Source: Actomonas sp051209155
GTDB taxonomy: Bacteria; Verrucomicrobiota; Verrucomicrobiia; Opitutales; Opitutaceae
Direction: 5' to 3' (one strand)
Assembly: GCA_051209155.1 (NCBI GenBank)
Contig: JBPJGB010000001.1
Length of the DNA: 64,000 bases
Part shown: positions 27,278 to 37,419 of the stretch, one piece after another
Position numbering within the stretch: the first letter of the stretch is position 1
Layout: each line of letters begins with the position of its first letter
Position numbers and translations under genes: made by a program
Notes under the pieces: generated by a model
The model's database searches: none
Told to the model about the DNA's origin: nothing
What the model saw: only the letters and a program-made list of their open reading frames with translations

Positions 27278-28648
27278 ATGACCGCCGTCGACGCCAACAC
27301 CAACGATACCATCGCCGCGCCCGCCACGCCGAAGGGCACGTCGGCGATCGCCGTGGTGCGCGTGAGCGGACCCGACTGCGGCACCCTCGCCGAGGCCATT
27401 TTCGGCACCACGCTTTCACCTCGCGCGGCGACCCACCTGCCCTACCGCGATGCGGCCAATCAGGTGGTCGACGACGTGCTGGTGACCGCCTTCAAAGGAC
27501 CGGCCTCCTACACCGGCGAGGACGTCCTGGAAATCTCGACTCACGGCAACCCGCTTATCTCCCAACTTGTTCTGGATGATTTATTTAAGCGCGGATGCCG
27601 ACCGGCCGAGGCTGGCGAGTTCACCCGCCGCGCCTTCCTCAATGGACGCTTGGATTTGAGTCAGGCCGAGGCCGTGATGGACCTCATCCACGCCCGCAGC
27701 GCCCGCGCCGTGGCGGCGGCCAATCAGCAACTCCGCGGCAGCCTCGGTCAGCACCTCACCCGCCTCACCGACGAGCTCCTGCTGGGCCTCGCCCGGGTCG
27801 AGGCCTACATCGATTTTCCGGAGGAGGATTTGCCCGATGAGGACCGCGGCATCGTGGCCGATATTTTGAGAAATGTTCTACGTGGAACGCAGCGCCTGCT
27901 GGCCACCCATCGCTACGGCGATCTCCTGCGTGAGGGCATCAAGACGGTGATCCTCGGCGAACCCAACGCCGGCAAGAGCTCTCTGCTCAATGCCTTGGTC
28001 GGACGTGATCGGGCGCTCGTGAGCGACGAGCCCGGCACCACCCGTGACTACCTGGAAGAGACCGTGATGGTCGGACCGCATTGCCTGCGGCTGATCGACA
28101 CCGCCGGCCTCAACCCCACTCCCGGCACCGTCGAGGCCCTCGGCATCCAAAAAACCTACGAGCGCATTGAGGAGGCCGATCTTGCCCTTGTGGTGCTGGA
28201 CGCCACCCACCCTGCCCCGGCTCTATCGGCAGATGTCGCGCATCGTCTGAATCCCGCCACCACCCTCGTCGTTCTCAACAAGATCGATCTCCTGCAAGGT
28301 CAGGCTGCGGTGGCCCAACCGCCGGACGATCTTCCGGCCGTGGCCCTTTCCACCCTCACCCGCGAAGGCGTCGATGCACTTGAAACCCGGATCACCGAGA
28401 TCGCCGACACCTTCCAGCCGGCGGATGCCGATGACCAGATCGCCATCAACGCCCGCCACGCCGACGCCCTCCGCCGCGCGACCGATTGTCTGCAGGCGGC
28501 ACAAGCCAACCTGCGCAATCAGGGCCCGACGGAGCTTCTGGCCAGTGACCTTCGTGGGGTGCTGGACGCGTTCGGCGAAATTGGTGGTCGCATCGACAAC
28601 GAGGCGATGTTGGACCGGCTCTTCGCCACTTTCTGCATTGGTAAGTAG
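27278..28648 (+). CDS. mnmE: tRNA modification GTPase MnmE
   Basis: 456 residues. An N-terminal tetrahydrofolate-binding domain begins DTIAAPATPKGTSAIAVVRVSGP; a helical domain follows, with the inserted G domain: P-loop GEPNAGKSS (about 228-236), GTTRDYLEE, DTAGL and NKIDL. The C-terminal CIGK is the family hallmark. With MnmG it adds the 5-carboxymethylaminomethyl group to U34 of certain tRNAs. mnmG follows with no gap, so the partners are cotranscribed. A parS-like palindrome lies inside the gene at 27874. Confidence 0.97.
   Translation: MTAVDANTNDTIAAPATPKGTSAIAVVRVSGPDCGTLAEAIFGTTLSPRAATHLPYRDAANQVVDDVLVTAFKGPASYTGEDVLEISTHGNPLISQLVLDDLFKRGCRPAEAGEFTRRAFLNGRLDLSQAEAVMDLIHARSARAVAAANQQLRGSLGQHLTRLTDELLLGLARVEAYIDFPEEDLPDEDRGIVADILRNVLRGTQRLLATHRYGDLLREGIKTVILGEPNAGKSSLLNALVGRDRALVSDEPGTTRDYLEETVMVGPHCLRLIDTAGLNPTPGTVEALGIQKTYERIEEADLALVVLDATHPAPALSADVAHRLNPATTLVVLNKIDLLQGQAAVAQPPDDLPAVALSTLTREGVDALETRITEIADTFQPADADDQIAINARHADALRRATDCLQAAQANLRNQGPTELLASDLRGVLDAFGEIGGRIDNEAMLDRLFATFCIGK
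27874..27889. promoter_or_regulatory. parS-like site (degenerate)
   Basis: TGTTCTACGTGGAACG matches the ParB binding palindrome TGTTCCACGTGGAACA at 14 of 16 positions. It lies in the helical domain part of mnmE, 1.5 kb from a perfect copy in mnmG, which makes chance less likely. Confidence 0.6.
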
Positions 28649-30541
28649 ATGCTCTACAATAAGATACCTTACGATGTGATTGTTTGCGGCGGTGGCCATG
28701 CCGGTTGCGAGGCCGCCCTCGCCGCCTCCCGTATGGGCGCGAGCACCCTACTCCTCTCCGGCAACATCGACACCGTGGCCGCCATGAGCTGCAACCCCGC
28801 CATCGGCGGTCAGGCGAAGGGCCAGATGGTGCGCGAGATTGATGCGCTCGGTGGCGAGATGGCGATCAACACCGACGTCACTGCCATCCAGTTCCGCCTC
28901 CTCAATGAGTCCAAGGGCCTCGCAGTCCAGTCCCCGCGCGCTCAATCCGACAAGAAGGCCTACCAGTTCCGGATGAAACACACCCTGGAGCTGCAGCCCA
29001 ACCTACAGCTCTTCCAAGCTACCGTCACCGGCCTGACCACCGCCAACGGCAAAGTCACCGGGGTCCGCACCAATCTCGACCTTGAATTCGCCGGCACGAC
29101 CGTGGTGGTCACCACCGGCACCTTCCTGCGTGGGTTGATGCACATCGGCACCAACAAGAATGAAGGCGGTCGGATGGGCGATTTTTCGGCCAAGACGCTT
29201 TCTGCCTCTTTCGAGGAGGCCGGCATCGAGCTGCAACGCCTCAAAACCGGCACGCCGCCGCGCTTGCTGGGCCGCAGTCTGGATTTTTCGCAAATGACCG
29301 AGCAGGCCGGCGACGCCGCGCCAACCCGGTTTGCGTTCCACGAAACACGCCAGGACGCCGATCTGTTCCACGTGGAACAAACCGGCGAAGAACGCCTCGG
29401 TTGGGAGCCCGGCAGCAACCAGGTTTCGTGCTGGATGACCTATACGACGGAAGAAACCGCGCAGATCGTCCGAGATAACCTCACCAAATCCGCGATGTAT
29501 TCCGGCGAGATCGTCGGCACCGGCCCCCGGTATTGCCCCAGCATTGAGGACAAATTCGTCCGTTTCGCCGACAAACCGCGCCATTTGCTGTTCCTGGAGC
29601 CGGAGGGCCGCTCCACCAACGAATACTACATCAACGGACTCTCCACCTCGCTGCCGTTCGACGTGCAGATGCGCATGGTGCAATCCGTGCCTGGGCTGGA
29701 GCAGGCCCAGTTGCTGCGCCCGGCCTATGCGGTGGAGTATGATTTTGCACCGCCGACTCAGCTTTTCCCGTCCTTGGAGTCCAAGAAGCTCGAAAACCTG
29801 TTCTTTGCCGGGCAAATCAACGGCACCTCGGGTTACGAGGAGGCGGCAGCGCAGGGCCTGATCGCGGGGGTCAACGCCGTGCACAAGGCGAGGGGAGAGG
29901 CACCACTCGTGATCGGCCGCCACGAGGGCTACATCGGGGTGCTCATCGACGATCTCGTGACCAAGGGCACCAAGGAGCCGTATCGGATGTTCACCAGCCG
30001 CGCCGAGCATCGCCTGCTCTTCAATCACGGCAGCGCCGAAACCCGGCTGCTGCACCATGCCCGCCAACACGGTTTGGTGGGGCCCGAGCGCCTGCGCCGC
30101 ATGGAGGCCAAGGTCGCGGAGATCGAGCACTGGATTCAGACCTTTGAAAGCCAGCGACCGGGCGGAGGGCAGGGGACCTTCGGCGATCATATCCGCCGGG
30201 CTTCGCAAGGTGATGGAGCCTGGCCGACGCTGCCCGAGGCCTTTGAAAACATCGCCCCCGAATCACGCCAGGAGGTGCTCTATCGGGTCAGCTACCGCGG
30301 CTACTTGGAGCGCGAGCAGCGCCAGATCGCCAAGCTGGCCAACATCGAAAAGGTGCAGATCCCGGCGGGCCTGGACTACCGGGCTGTGAAGGGTTTGCGC
30401 GCCGAAAGCGCCCAAAAGCTGGCCGAAACGCAGCCCTTCACCCTGGGGCAGGCGAGCCGCATCAGTGGAGTTAACCCATCGGATATCAGCATCTTACTGA
30501 TCTACATCGAATCCCGACGCCGCCAACAAACCGAACAATAG
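28649..30541 (+). CDS. mnmG: tRNA uridine-5-carboxymethylaminomethyl(34) synthesis enzyme MnmG
   Basis: 630 residues, also known as GidA. An N-terminal FAD-binding site (VIVCGGGHAGCEAALAASRMG), then SCNPAIGGQAKGQMVREIDALGG, ATVTGLTTANGKVTGVRT, TTGTFLRGLMHIG, the YCPSIEDKFVRF motif, GQINGTSGYEEAAAQGLIAG, FTSRAEHRLL, and a C-terminal helical domain ending in GVNPSDISILLIYI. It works as a complex with MnmE in the wobble-uridine modification. The ATG directly follows the mnmE stop. A perfect parS palindrome is embedded at 29364. In many bacteria gidA is followed by rsmG, parA and parB; here a two-component system follows instead. Confidence 0.97.
   Translation: MLYNKIPYDVIVCGGGHAGCEAALAASRMGASTLLLSGNIDTVAAMSCNPAIGGQAKGQMVREIDALGGEMAINTDVTAIQFRLLNESKGLAVQSPRAQSDKKAYQFRMKHTLELQPNLQLFQATVTGLTTANGKVTGVRTNLDLEFAGTTVVVTTGTFLRGLMHIGTNKNEGGRMGDFSAKTLSASFEEAGIELQRLKTGTPPRLLGRSLDFSQMTEQAGDAAPTRFAFHETRQDADLFHVEQTGEERLGWEPGSNQVSCWMTYTTEETAQIVRDNLTKSAMYSGEIVGTGPRYCPSIEDKFVRFADKPRHLLFLEPEGRSTNEYYINGLSTSLPFDVQMRMVQSVPGLEQAQLLRPAYAVEYDFAPPTQLFPSLESKKLENLFFAGQINGTSGYEEAAAQGLIAGVNAVHKARGEAPLVIGRHEGYIGVLIDDLVTKGTKEPYRMFTSRAEHRLLFNHGSAETRLLHHARQHGLVGPERLRRMEAKVAEIEHWIQTFESQRPGGGQGTFGDHIRRASQGDGAWPTLPEAFENIAPESRQEVLYRVSYRGYLEREQRQIAKLANIEKVQIPAGLDYRAVKGLRAESAQKLAETQPFTLGQASRISGVNPSDISILLIYIESRRRQQTEQ
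29364..29379. promoter_or_regulatory. parS centromere-like site
   Basis: TGTTCCACGTGGAACA is a perfect 16-base palindrome, identical to the parS form known from Pseudomonas and close to the general consensus TGTTTCACGTGAAACA. ParB binds such sites to segregate origin regions. It lies inside mnmG, where the palindrome encodes Leu-Phe-His-Val-Glu-Gln. Confidence 0.85.
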
Positions 30542-30637
30542 CCGGCTTTCGCAATCACTTTGCGCATGTTGTAACAATTGTGAAACGGGAGCGGAATCGG
30601 CTAGGAGAGTCCGTGGCAAACGGGTAACTTCGTCACG

Positions 30638-31357
30638 ATGCCGGAGAACTCCCGTAAGAAAATTTTGGTCGTCGACGATGAGTCAGATGTCGCTGATTTG
30701 GTGGCCTACCACCTCAAGGCCAAGGGTTTTGCCGTCGAGACCGTGAACGATCCGACGCAGAGCATCGGCATCGCCCGATCCTTCCTGCCCGACCTCGTAA
30801 TTCTCGATGTGATGATGCCCGAGATCAACGGCATCCAGATCTGCCGCATGCTGCGCGCCGACCCGAAACTGAAGCAGGTTCCGGTCATTTTCCTGACCGC
30901 CAAGGTCGAGGAAAACGATCGCGTGCAGGGTCTGGAAACCGGCGCCGACGACTATATCTGCAAGCCTTTCAGCACCAAGGAACTCGTCCTGCGGGTGCAA
31001 AACATCCTCCGCCGCACCACGGAGAAGCCCCTCGATGCGCCACCCAAGCTCATCGCCGGCGGCATCGAGTTGGACGCGGAACGCCATGAAGTGACCATCA
31101 ATGGCACCGTGGCCGAGCTCACCGCCACCGAGTTCAAGCTGCTGCACCTCCTCATGGAGCGCCGCGGTCGGGTGCAAACCCGCGAGCACCTTTTGATCAA
31201 CGTCTGGAACTACGAGACCGAGATCGAGACCCGCACCGTCGACACGCATGTGCGCCGCCTGCGGGAGAAATTGGGCGACGAAGCCGAATGGATTGAAACG
31301 ATTCGCGGGGTAGGCTACCGCATGGCCGAACGCCGGGCTCAGGAATCATCGGCCTGA
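30638..31357 (+). CDS. phoB: PhoB-like response regulator
   Basis: 239 residues. The receiver domain has the acidic pair (Asp13, Asp14), phosphoacceptor Asp57 in VILDVMMPEING, Thr in FLTAK and Lys in CKPFS. The C-terminal OmpR/PhoB winged helix contains LTATEFKLLHLLMERRGRV, a recognition helix region TRTVDTHVRRLREKLG and the closing IRGVGYRM. A histidine kinase gene follows after 78 bases, so the pair is a two-component system; similarity to PhoB/PhoR suggests phosphate response, but no pst or pho gene is in the window. Upstream, TTGTAAC and TTGTGAA around 30570-30585 could be a binding site, though the spacing differs from the known Pho box. Confidence 0.85.
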   Translation: MPENSRKKILVVDDESDVADLVAYHLKAKGFAVETVNDPTQSIGIARSFLPDLVILDVMMPEINGIQICRMLRADPKLKQVPVIFLTAKVEENDRVQGLETGADDYICKPFSTKELVLRVQNILRRTTEKPLDAPPKLIAGGIELDAERHEVTINGTVAELTATEFKLLHLLMERRGRVQTREHLLINVWNYETEIETRTVDTHVRRLREKLGDEAEWIETIRGVGYRMAERRAQESSA

Positions 31358-31435
31358 GTCCATCTACCGGGCCCCACCGCATAGGCCCGACGACGTTCGC
31401 TCCACCCCGACGACCGCCATTCAACTTCGCCCCGC

Positions 31436-32713
31436 ATGCTCACGACCCTTTCCCTGGCGCTGGCCGTCGTCGTCATCGTGCTCTGGCGGAAACTGGCGCG
31501 ACACCGCAGCGCGCTGCGCAGCCTCCGCTCGTCTCTGGAGCGCCGCCAACCTTTCCTGCGCGACGAAAATCCCGGCGCCCTCGACGCGGATTGGGACGCA
31601 TTTTGCCAACTGAGCAACCAGCTCATCACCACGGTTCAAAAGCTCGAGCACCAACAGTCGAGCCAACTGACCCAACTCGAAGCGACGCTCGGCAGCCTCC
31701 AAGAGGCGGTCCTGCTGGTTGACCAAAACAACCACATCCTCCTGGCTAACAAGGCCTTGCAGGCGATTTTCCCCAAGGCGACCAACATCATCGACCAGCG
31801 CCTGGAGGTCGTGCTGCACAGCGTCGCCTTCCTCAACTACGTCGACGCGGTGCGCAAGGGCAGGGCAGAACCGCAGCACGCCATCGAATTCGACAACGAC
31901 GCCGACACCCGTTGGGTCGAGGTGACGGGCAGCACCATTCCAGCGCTCGACGGCGGCAAGGGCAAATGGGCGCTCTTTGTTCTGCACGACATCACCCGGC
32001 AGAAGCGCCTCGAGTTGGTGCGCAAGGAATTTGTCGCCAACGTCTCCCACGAGCTCCGCACCCCGCTCAGCGTGATCAAGGGCTACGTCGAAACCCTCGT
32101 TGACGGCCACCACGAGATGGAACTGGAGGATCGCACCCGCTTCCTCGCCACGATTCACCGCCACACGGAACGGCTCAATTCCCTGCTGGAGGATCTGCTC
32201 ACCCTTTCGCGGCTCGAATCGATCAACCCCGGCCTGCAGCGGGAGTCCACCTCACTGCACCACCTGGTCAGCGGCATCGTCGAAGACTACCGCGGTCGAC
32301 CCGCCGCCGCCGACCACCGCTTGGAGTGCGACATCGATCCAGCCATCGAGAAACTGCTGCTTGATCCGCTCAAGATCACCCAAGTCTTCGAAAACCTGCT
32401 GGATAACGCGCTGAAATACACGCCAGCCAAGAGCCTGATCACGGTCAGTGCCAAGCGCCGCACCGACGAAATCGAAATCAACGTGACTGACACCGGTCCA
32501 GGCATCCCAGAAAACGACCTGCCGCACATTTTCGAACGTTTCTACCGCGTCGACAAAGGCCGTTCTCGCGACAAGGGCGGCACCGGTCTCGGCCTCAGCA
32601 TCGTCAAACACATCATCCAGCTCCACGGCGGGCGCGTTCGCGTTGAAAGCACGGCGGGGCAGGGGACCACGTTCATCCTCACGCTGCCCGCCGGCAAACC
32701 GACACGGAGCTAA
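31436..32713 (+). CDS. phoR: PhoR-like sensor histidine kinase
   Basis: 425 residues. One N-terminal membrane helix (LTTLSLALAVVVIVLW), a coiled linker, a PAS domain (about 85-185, with AVLLVDQNNHILLANKAL), then the HisKA domain with the phosphorylated His205 in FVANVSHELRTPL and a HATPase_c domain with N-box NLLDNALKY, DTGPGIP, ERFYRVDKGRSRDKGGTGLGL. This is the domain order of PhoR. There is only one membrane segment and no large periplasmic sensor, as in PhoR kinases that listen to the Pst transporter. It pairs with the response regulator directly upstream. Confidence 0.87.
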   Translation: MLTTLSLALAVVVIVLWRKLARHRSALRSLRSSLERRQPFLRDENPGALDADWDAFCQLSNQLITTVQKLEHQQSSQLTQLEATLGSLQEAVLLVDQNNHILLANKALQAIFPKATNIIDQRLEVVLHSVAFLNYVDAVRKGRAEPQHAIEFDNDADTRWVEVTGSTIPALDGGKGKWALFVLHDITRQKRLELVRKEFVANVSHELRTPLSVIKGYVETLVDGHHEMELEDRTRFLATIHRHTERLNSLLEDLLTLSRLESINPGLQRESTSLHHLVSGIVEDYRGRPAAADHRLECDIDPAIEKLLLDPLKITQVFENLLDNALKYTPAKSLITVSAKRRTDEIEINVTDTGPGIPENDLPHIFERFYRVDKGRSRDKGGTGLGLSIVKHIIQLHGGRVRVESTAGQGTTFILTLPAGKPTRS

Positions 32714-32786
32714 TGGCCGCCGCGATACATCTTCGCGCCGCGCTTGGCTCTTGCACCGCGGGAGGACGCGCTTTTTACCCGCGCCC

Positions 32787-33380
32787 ATGCCGATCGAAGA
32801 GGCCCACGCCATCCATGCCCAACGCGTCACCGCCCTGCGCGACGCTTTGACACAGGTGCCGCTCGCCCATCCGGCCCTCACCCTGGAGATCGGCTGTGGC
32901 CACGGGCACTACATGGCCGCCTACGCCGCCGCCCACCCCGATCAACACTGCATTGCGATCGACATCATCAAGGAGCGACTCGAACGCGCCGATCGCAAAA
33001 CCACCCGCGCCGGCCTGAGCAACGTCACCTGGCTGCGGGCCGCCGCCGAGGACCTGCTGGAGGCACTACCCCCCGCGACCCGCTTCACCCGCAACATCTT
33101 GGTGCTGTTTCCGGACCCGTGGCCCAAACGCCGCCATTGGAAGAACCGGCTGATTCAGCCCGCCTTCCTCAGCCGACTCGCCAACTTCTGCGCCCCAGGC
33201 ACCCGCCTTTGCTTTCGCACCGACCACGAGGACTATTTTGCCGCCGCCCACGAGGTCGTGGCTGAGCATCCCGACTGGCACGTCGACCCGGCTGCGCCCT
33301 GGCCCTTCGAGCAGCAAACGGTCTTCGAGGCCAAGGCGCGCAGTCACCAATCGTTGGTGGCTGAACGCCGGGCAGGGTAG
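32787..33380 (+). CDS. trmB: tRNA (guanine-N7-)-methyltransferase TrmB
   Basis: 197 residues from ATG 32787. The SAM-binding motif LEIGCGHGHYM, a second acidic strand CIAIDIIKERLERA and the family signature LFPDPWPKRRHWKNRL identify TrmB, which makes m7G46 in tRNA. It is about 40 residues shorter at the N-terminus than the E. coli enzyme but similar to compact bacterial forms. It starts 73 bases after the kinase gene, probably on the same transcript. Confidence 0.93.
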   Translation: MPIEEAHAIHAQRVTALRDALTQVPLAHPALTLEIGCGHGHYMAAYAAAHPDQHCIAIDIIKERLERADRKTTRAGLSNVTWLRAAAEDLLEALPPATRFTRNILVLFPDPWPKRRHWKNRLIQPAFLSRLANFCAPGTRLCFRTDHEDYFAAAHEVVAEHPDWHVDPAAPWPFEQQTVFEAKARSHQSLVAERRAG

Positions 33381-33567
33381 GGGAGCGCAAGCGGACCGCC
33401 GCCCCGTTGCCGCGGAAAAGTTGCAATTAGCAGCAGCCCGCCTGCGGACGGTCCGGCGCTTATGATGCGCCTGGGCGCGATTTGCAGGGGTTTCAGAGGT
33501 TGACGACGCTCGGGCGGATACCCTACGACCTCCCGTTCACGTCCTCTCCAGCACCGTCTCGAAGCAT

Positions 33568-34437
33568 ATGTCCCGGGTCTTAAACCTCCGCAATTCAGCC
33601 CTCCTTCTCGCCAGCGCCGCCACGGCGTTCGCGGCGGGTGATGGCGCCGGTGTTTCACCTCGAGCCGAAGTCATCACCGAGTCCGGCCTCTTCACCAACG
33701 CCATCATCACCGCGTGGGGTTTCACCGGCATCATTGTGCTGCTCCTGATCTGGATGGTCGGCAAACCCTCCATCCGTCCCTCCAAGGGTCAGGCCGTGAT
33801 GGAAGCGCTGATCACCGGACTGCGTGATCTCTTCGAACCGATCGTCGGCAAGAAGGCCTTCCCTGCCGCCTTCCCGCTGCTCGCGACGCTGTTCCTCTTT
33901 ATTCTCGTCAACAACTGGATGGGACTCATCCCCGGCGTCGGCACCATCGGCTGGCACGGTCATGATGCGCACGGCAACGAACACTTCACGCCGCTCATCC
34001 GTCCCTTCACCTCCGACTTCAACGGCACCATCGCGCTGGCGCTGCTCTCCTTCGGCGCTTGGGCGATCATCGTCTTCAAATATGCCGGCCCGAAGGTGCT
34101 CTTCGTCGATCTCTTCGGCAACAAGGCCGACAAATCCGAGACCCCCGGCTGGCTCTACCCGATCCTGACCCTCGTCTTCCTCGTCGTCGGTTGCATCGAG
34201 GTGTTCTCCATCCTCATCCGCCCCTTCACCCTTTCGGTCCGTCTCTTCGGCAACATCTTTGGCGGCGAAAACCTCCTGCACGGGACCGGCTTCTTCTTTG
34301 TCTTCTACTTCATGGAGATGCTCGTCGGCCTCATTCAGGCCACCGTCTTCACCCTCCTGAGCGCCGTCTACATCGGCCTCATCTGCAACCACGGCGACGA
34401 TCACGACCACGAGGAGGGTCACGCCGAGGCGCACTGA
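33568..34437 (+). CDS. atpB: F1Fo ATP synthase subunit a
   Basis: 289 residues. A cleavable-looking N-terminal segment (NSALLLASAATAFA) precedes five to six membrane helices. The essential Arg is in IRPFTLSVRLFGNIFGGENLL. The tail is His-rich (HGDDHDHEEGHAEAH), possibly metal-binding or simply a charged end. Subunit a forms the proton half-channels beside the c ring. It opens the atpBEFHAGDC operon; no atpI-like gene precedes it. The about 185-base gap upstream contains a TTGACG that could be a -35 box at 33500. Confidence 0.96.
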   Translation: MSRVLNLRNSALLLASAATAFAAGDGAGVSPRAEVITESGLFTNAIITAWGFTGIIVLLLIWMVGKPSIRPSKGQAVMEALITGLRDLFEPIVGKKAFPAAFPLLATLFLFILVNNWMGLIPGVGTIGWHGHDAHGNEHFTPLIRPFTSDFNGTIALALLSFGAWAIIVFKYAGPKVLFVDLFGNKADKSETPGWLYPILTLVFLVVGCIEVFSILIRPFTLSVRLFGNIFGGENLLHGTGFFFVFYFMEMLVGLIQATVFTLLSAVYIGLICNHGDDHDHEEGHAEAH

Positions 34438-34510
34438 TCCCTTTCCCGTCGGGAGCATGCCAAGAGCGTGCACGGCGGAAACTGCAACCACCACCTAAAC
34501 CACATACATC

Positions 34511-34717
34511 ATGTCCATCCTCGCTGAAGTCTCTGGCAACATTGCCTCTGGTCTCGGTCTGCTCGGCGCCGCCATCGGCGTGGGCCTCATCGGCTACAAG
34601 GCCGCTGAAGCCGTCGGCCGCAACCCCGGCGCTTCCGGTAAGATCCTCGTTCAGGCCATCATCGGTATGGCGCTCGCCGAAGGTCTCGGCATTCTCGCCC
34701 TCTTCCTCGCTAAATAA
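34511..34717 (+). CDS. atpE: F1Fo ATP synthase subunit c
   Basis: A 68-residue hairpin of two membrane helices joined by the conserved loop GRNPGAS. The ion-binding carboxylate is Glu in MALAEGLG. The residue after the Glu is Gly, not Ser or Thr, and the Na+-coordinating pattern is missing, so proton coupling is expected. It forms the rotor ring in the membrane. Confidence 0.96.
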   Translation: MSILAEVSGNIASGLGLLGAAIGVGLIGYKAAEAVGRNPGASGKILVQAIIGMALAEGLGILALFLAK

Positions 34718-34804
34718 GCAGGTTCGTTTCTTCCGCGCCGGTAAGGTCCCCGACCTGCCGGCGCGGCCCCCCTTTTCCTTCCGTCTCCTCAACACTTCCT
34801 CGTT

Positions 34805-35365
34805 ATGCTGACCAACCTCATCCTCGCCGCCACTGAAGCGGAGGCCGCCCATGGCGTGTTGGAAAAATTCGGGCTCGGTGACTTCGGTATCGAAGGACGC
34901 TACATCGTCCTGCAGCTGATCGGCTTCCTGATCTTCTTCGCTGTCGTATACTTCAAGATCATCAAGCCCGTCATTGGCACGATGGAAGAGCGTCAGTCTG
35001 CGATCGACGCCGGCATCAAGCACGCCGAGGACATGAAGGCCAAGCTCGACGCCGCCCAAGCCGAAAGCGCCAACATCATCAAGCAGGCCCAGGGCGACGC
35101 CACCAAGATCGTCGAAGAGGCCCGCAACTCCGCCAAGGCCTTCATGGAAAAACAAACCCAGGAAGCCACCACCAAGGCCCAGGAGATCATCGCCAAGGCC
35201 CAGCACGCCACCGAGCTCGAGCATCGCAAGATGATCGCCGAAGCCCGCGGCGAAATCGCCCGCCTCGTGGTCGCCACCACCCGCCAGGTTCTGGCCAAGG
35301 AACTCTCCGACGACGAGCGCAAGCGCTTCAACGACGCCGCCGCCAAGGAGCTCACCGTCGCCTAA
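34805..35365 (+). CDS. atpF: F1Fo ATP synthase subunit b
   Basis: 186 residues: an N-terminal region with one membrane helix (YIVLQLIGFLIFFAVVYFKII), then a long charged helix with heptad-like Ala/Lys/Glu content (residues about 60-175) that forms the peripheral stalk. The motif IKPVIGTMEERQSAIDAGI at the membrane exit is typical. Only one b gene is present, so the stalk is a homodimer. Confidence 0.95.
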   Translation: MLTNLILAATEAEAAHGVLEKFGLGDFGIEGRYIVLQLIGFLIFFAVVYFKIIKPVIGTMEERQSAIDAGIKHAEDMKAKLDAAQAESANIIKQAQGDATKIVEEARNSAKAFMEKQTQEATTKAQEIIAKAQHATELEHRKMIAEARGEIARLVVATTRQVLAKELSDDERKRFNDAAAKELTVA

Positions 35366-35414
35366 GCTGACTCGTTTCAGCGTTTCTTAATTTCAGCGTT
35401 TCAGCTTTTTCCAC

Positions 35415-35810
35415 GTGGCCACCTCCAAACAATCCACCCAACTCGCCAAACAGCTCGCCGAGCTGAGCTTGAGCAGCGAAGGTGCCGTTGACGCCGAGCG
35501 CGTCGCCGGCGTGCTGGCCTACCTCGAAAAGCATCCGCCCGCTCAGCCGCTGGCCGTGCTCAAGGCCTACCACCGCCGCATCGCCCAGGAACTCGCCAAG
35601 TCCAACGCCGTCGTTGAACACGCCGGCGAAATTTCGACCGACGTCCTCGCCGCCATCGGCGGCGCCCTGACCCAGAAATACAAGCGCCAGGTCGCCGCCA
35701 CCGGCAAACGCAACGACGACCTCATCGCCGGCCTCCGCGTCCGCATCGCCGACGACGTTTACGAATCCACCGTCAGCGGCCAACTCGACGCCCTCGCCGC
35801 CTCGGTCTGA
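35415..35810 (+). CDS. atpH: F1Fo ATP synthase subunit delta, short form
   Basis: 131 residues from GTG 35415. The position between b and alpha and the C-terminal pattern NDDLIAGLRVRIADDVYESTVSGQLDAL identify the delta/OSCP subunit that ties the peripheral stalk to the top of F1. Typical delta subunits have about 175-180 residues; the helical N-terminal domain here appears reduced. No upstream in-frame start would restore the missing part. Confidence 0.85.
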   Translation: MATSKQSTQLAKQLAELSLSSEGAVDAERVAGVLAYLEKHPPAQPLAVLKAYHRRIAQELAKSNAVVEHAGEISTDVLAAIGGALTQKYKRQVAATGKRNDDLIAGLRVRIADDVYESTVSGQLDALAASV

Positions 35811-35867
35811 TTTCCCTCCCTTTCAACAAACCAACCTCCTCAAACTTCAACCGCGCCCCGCGCCGCC

Positions 35868-37391
<1,524 letters not shown>

Positions 37392-37419
37392 ACCCGCGAC
37401 CTTCGCGCGCTTTTTCTAA

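Noticed and set aside
30570..30590. A Pho box before the phoB-like gene
   Set aside because: TTGTAAC and TTGTGAA are present but start nine bases apart, not the eleven of the known box; kept only as a remark in the gene entry.
33500..33528. A sigma-70 promoter for the atp operon
   Set aside because: TTGACG is followed 17 bases later by CTACGA, a poor -10 match, so it is not listed as a feature.
35405..35420. A CACGTGG core near the atpH start as a third parS
   Set aside because: Only the left half matches; the right half (CCAC instead of AACA) breaks the palindrome. A similar half-match at about 39595 in atpD was rejected for the same reason.
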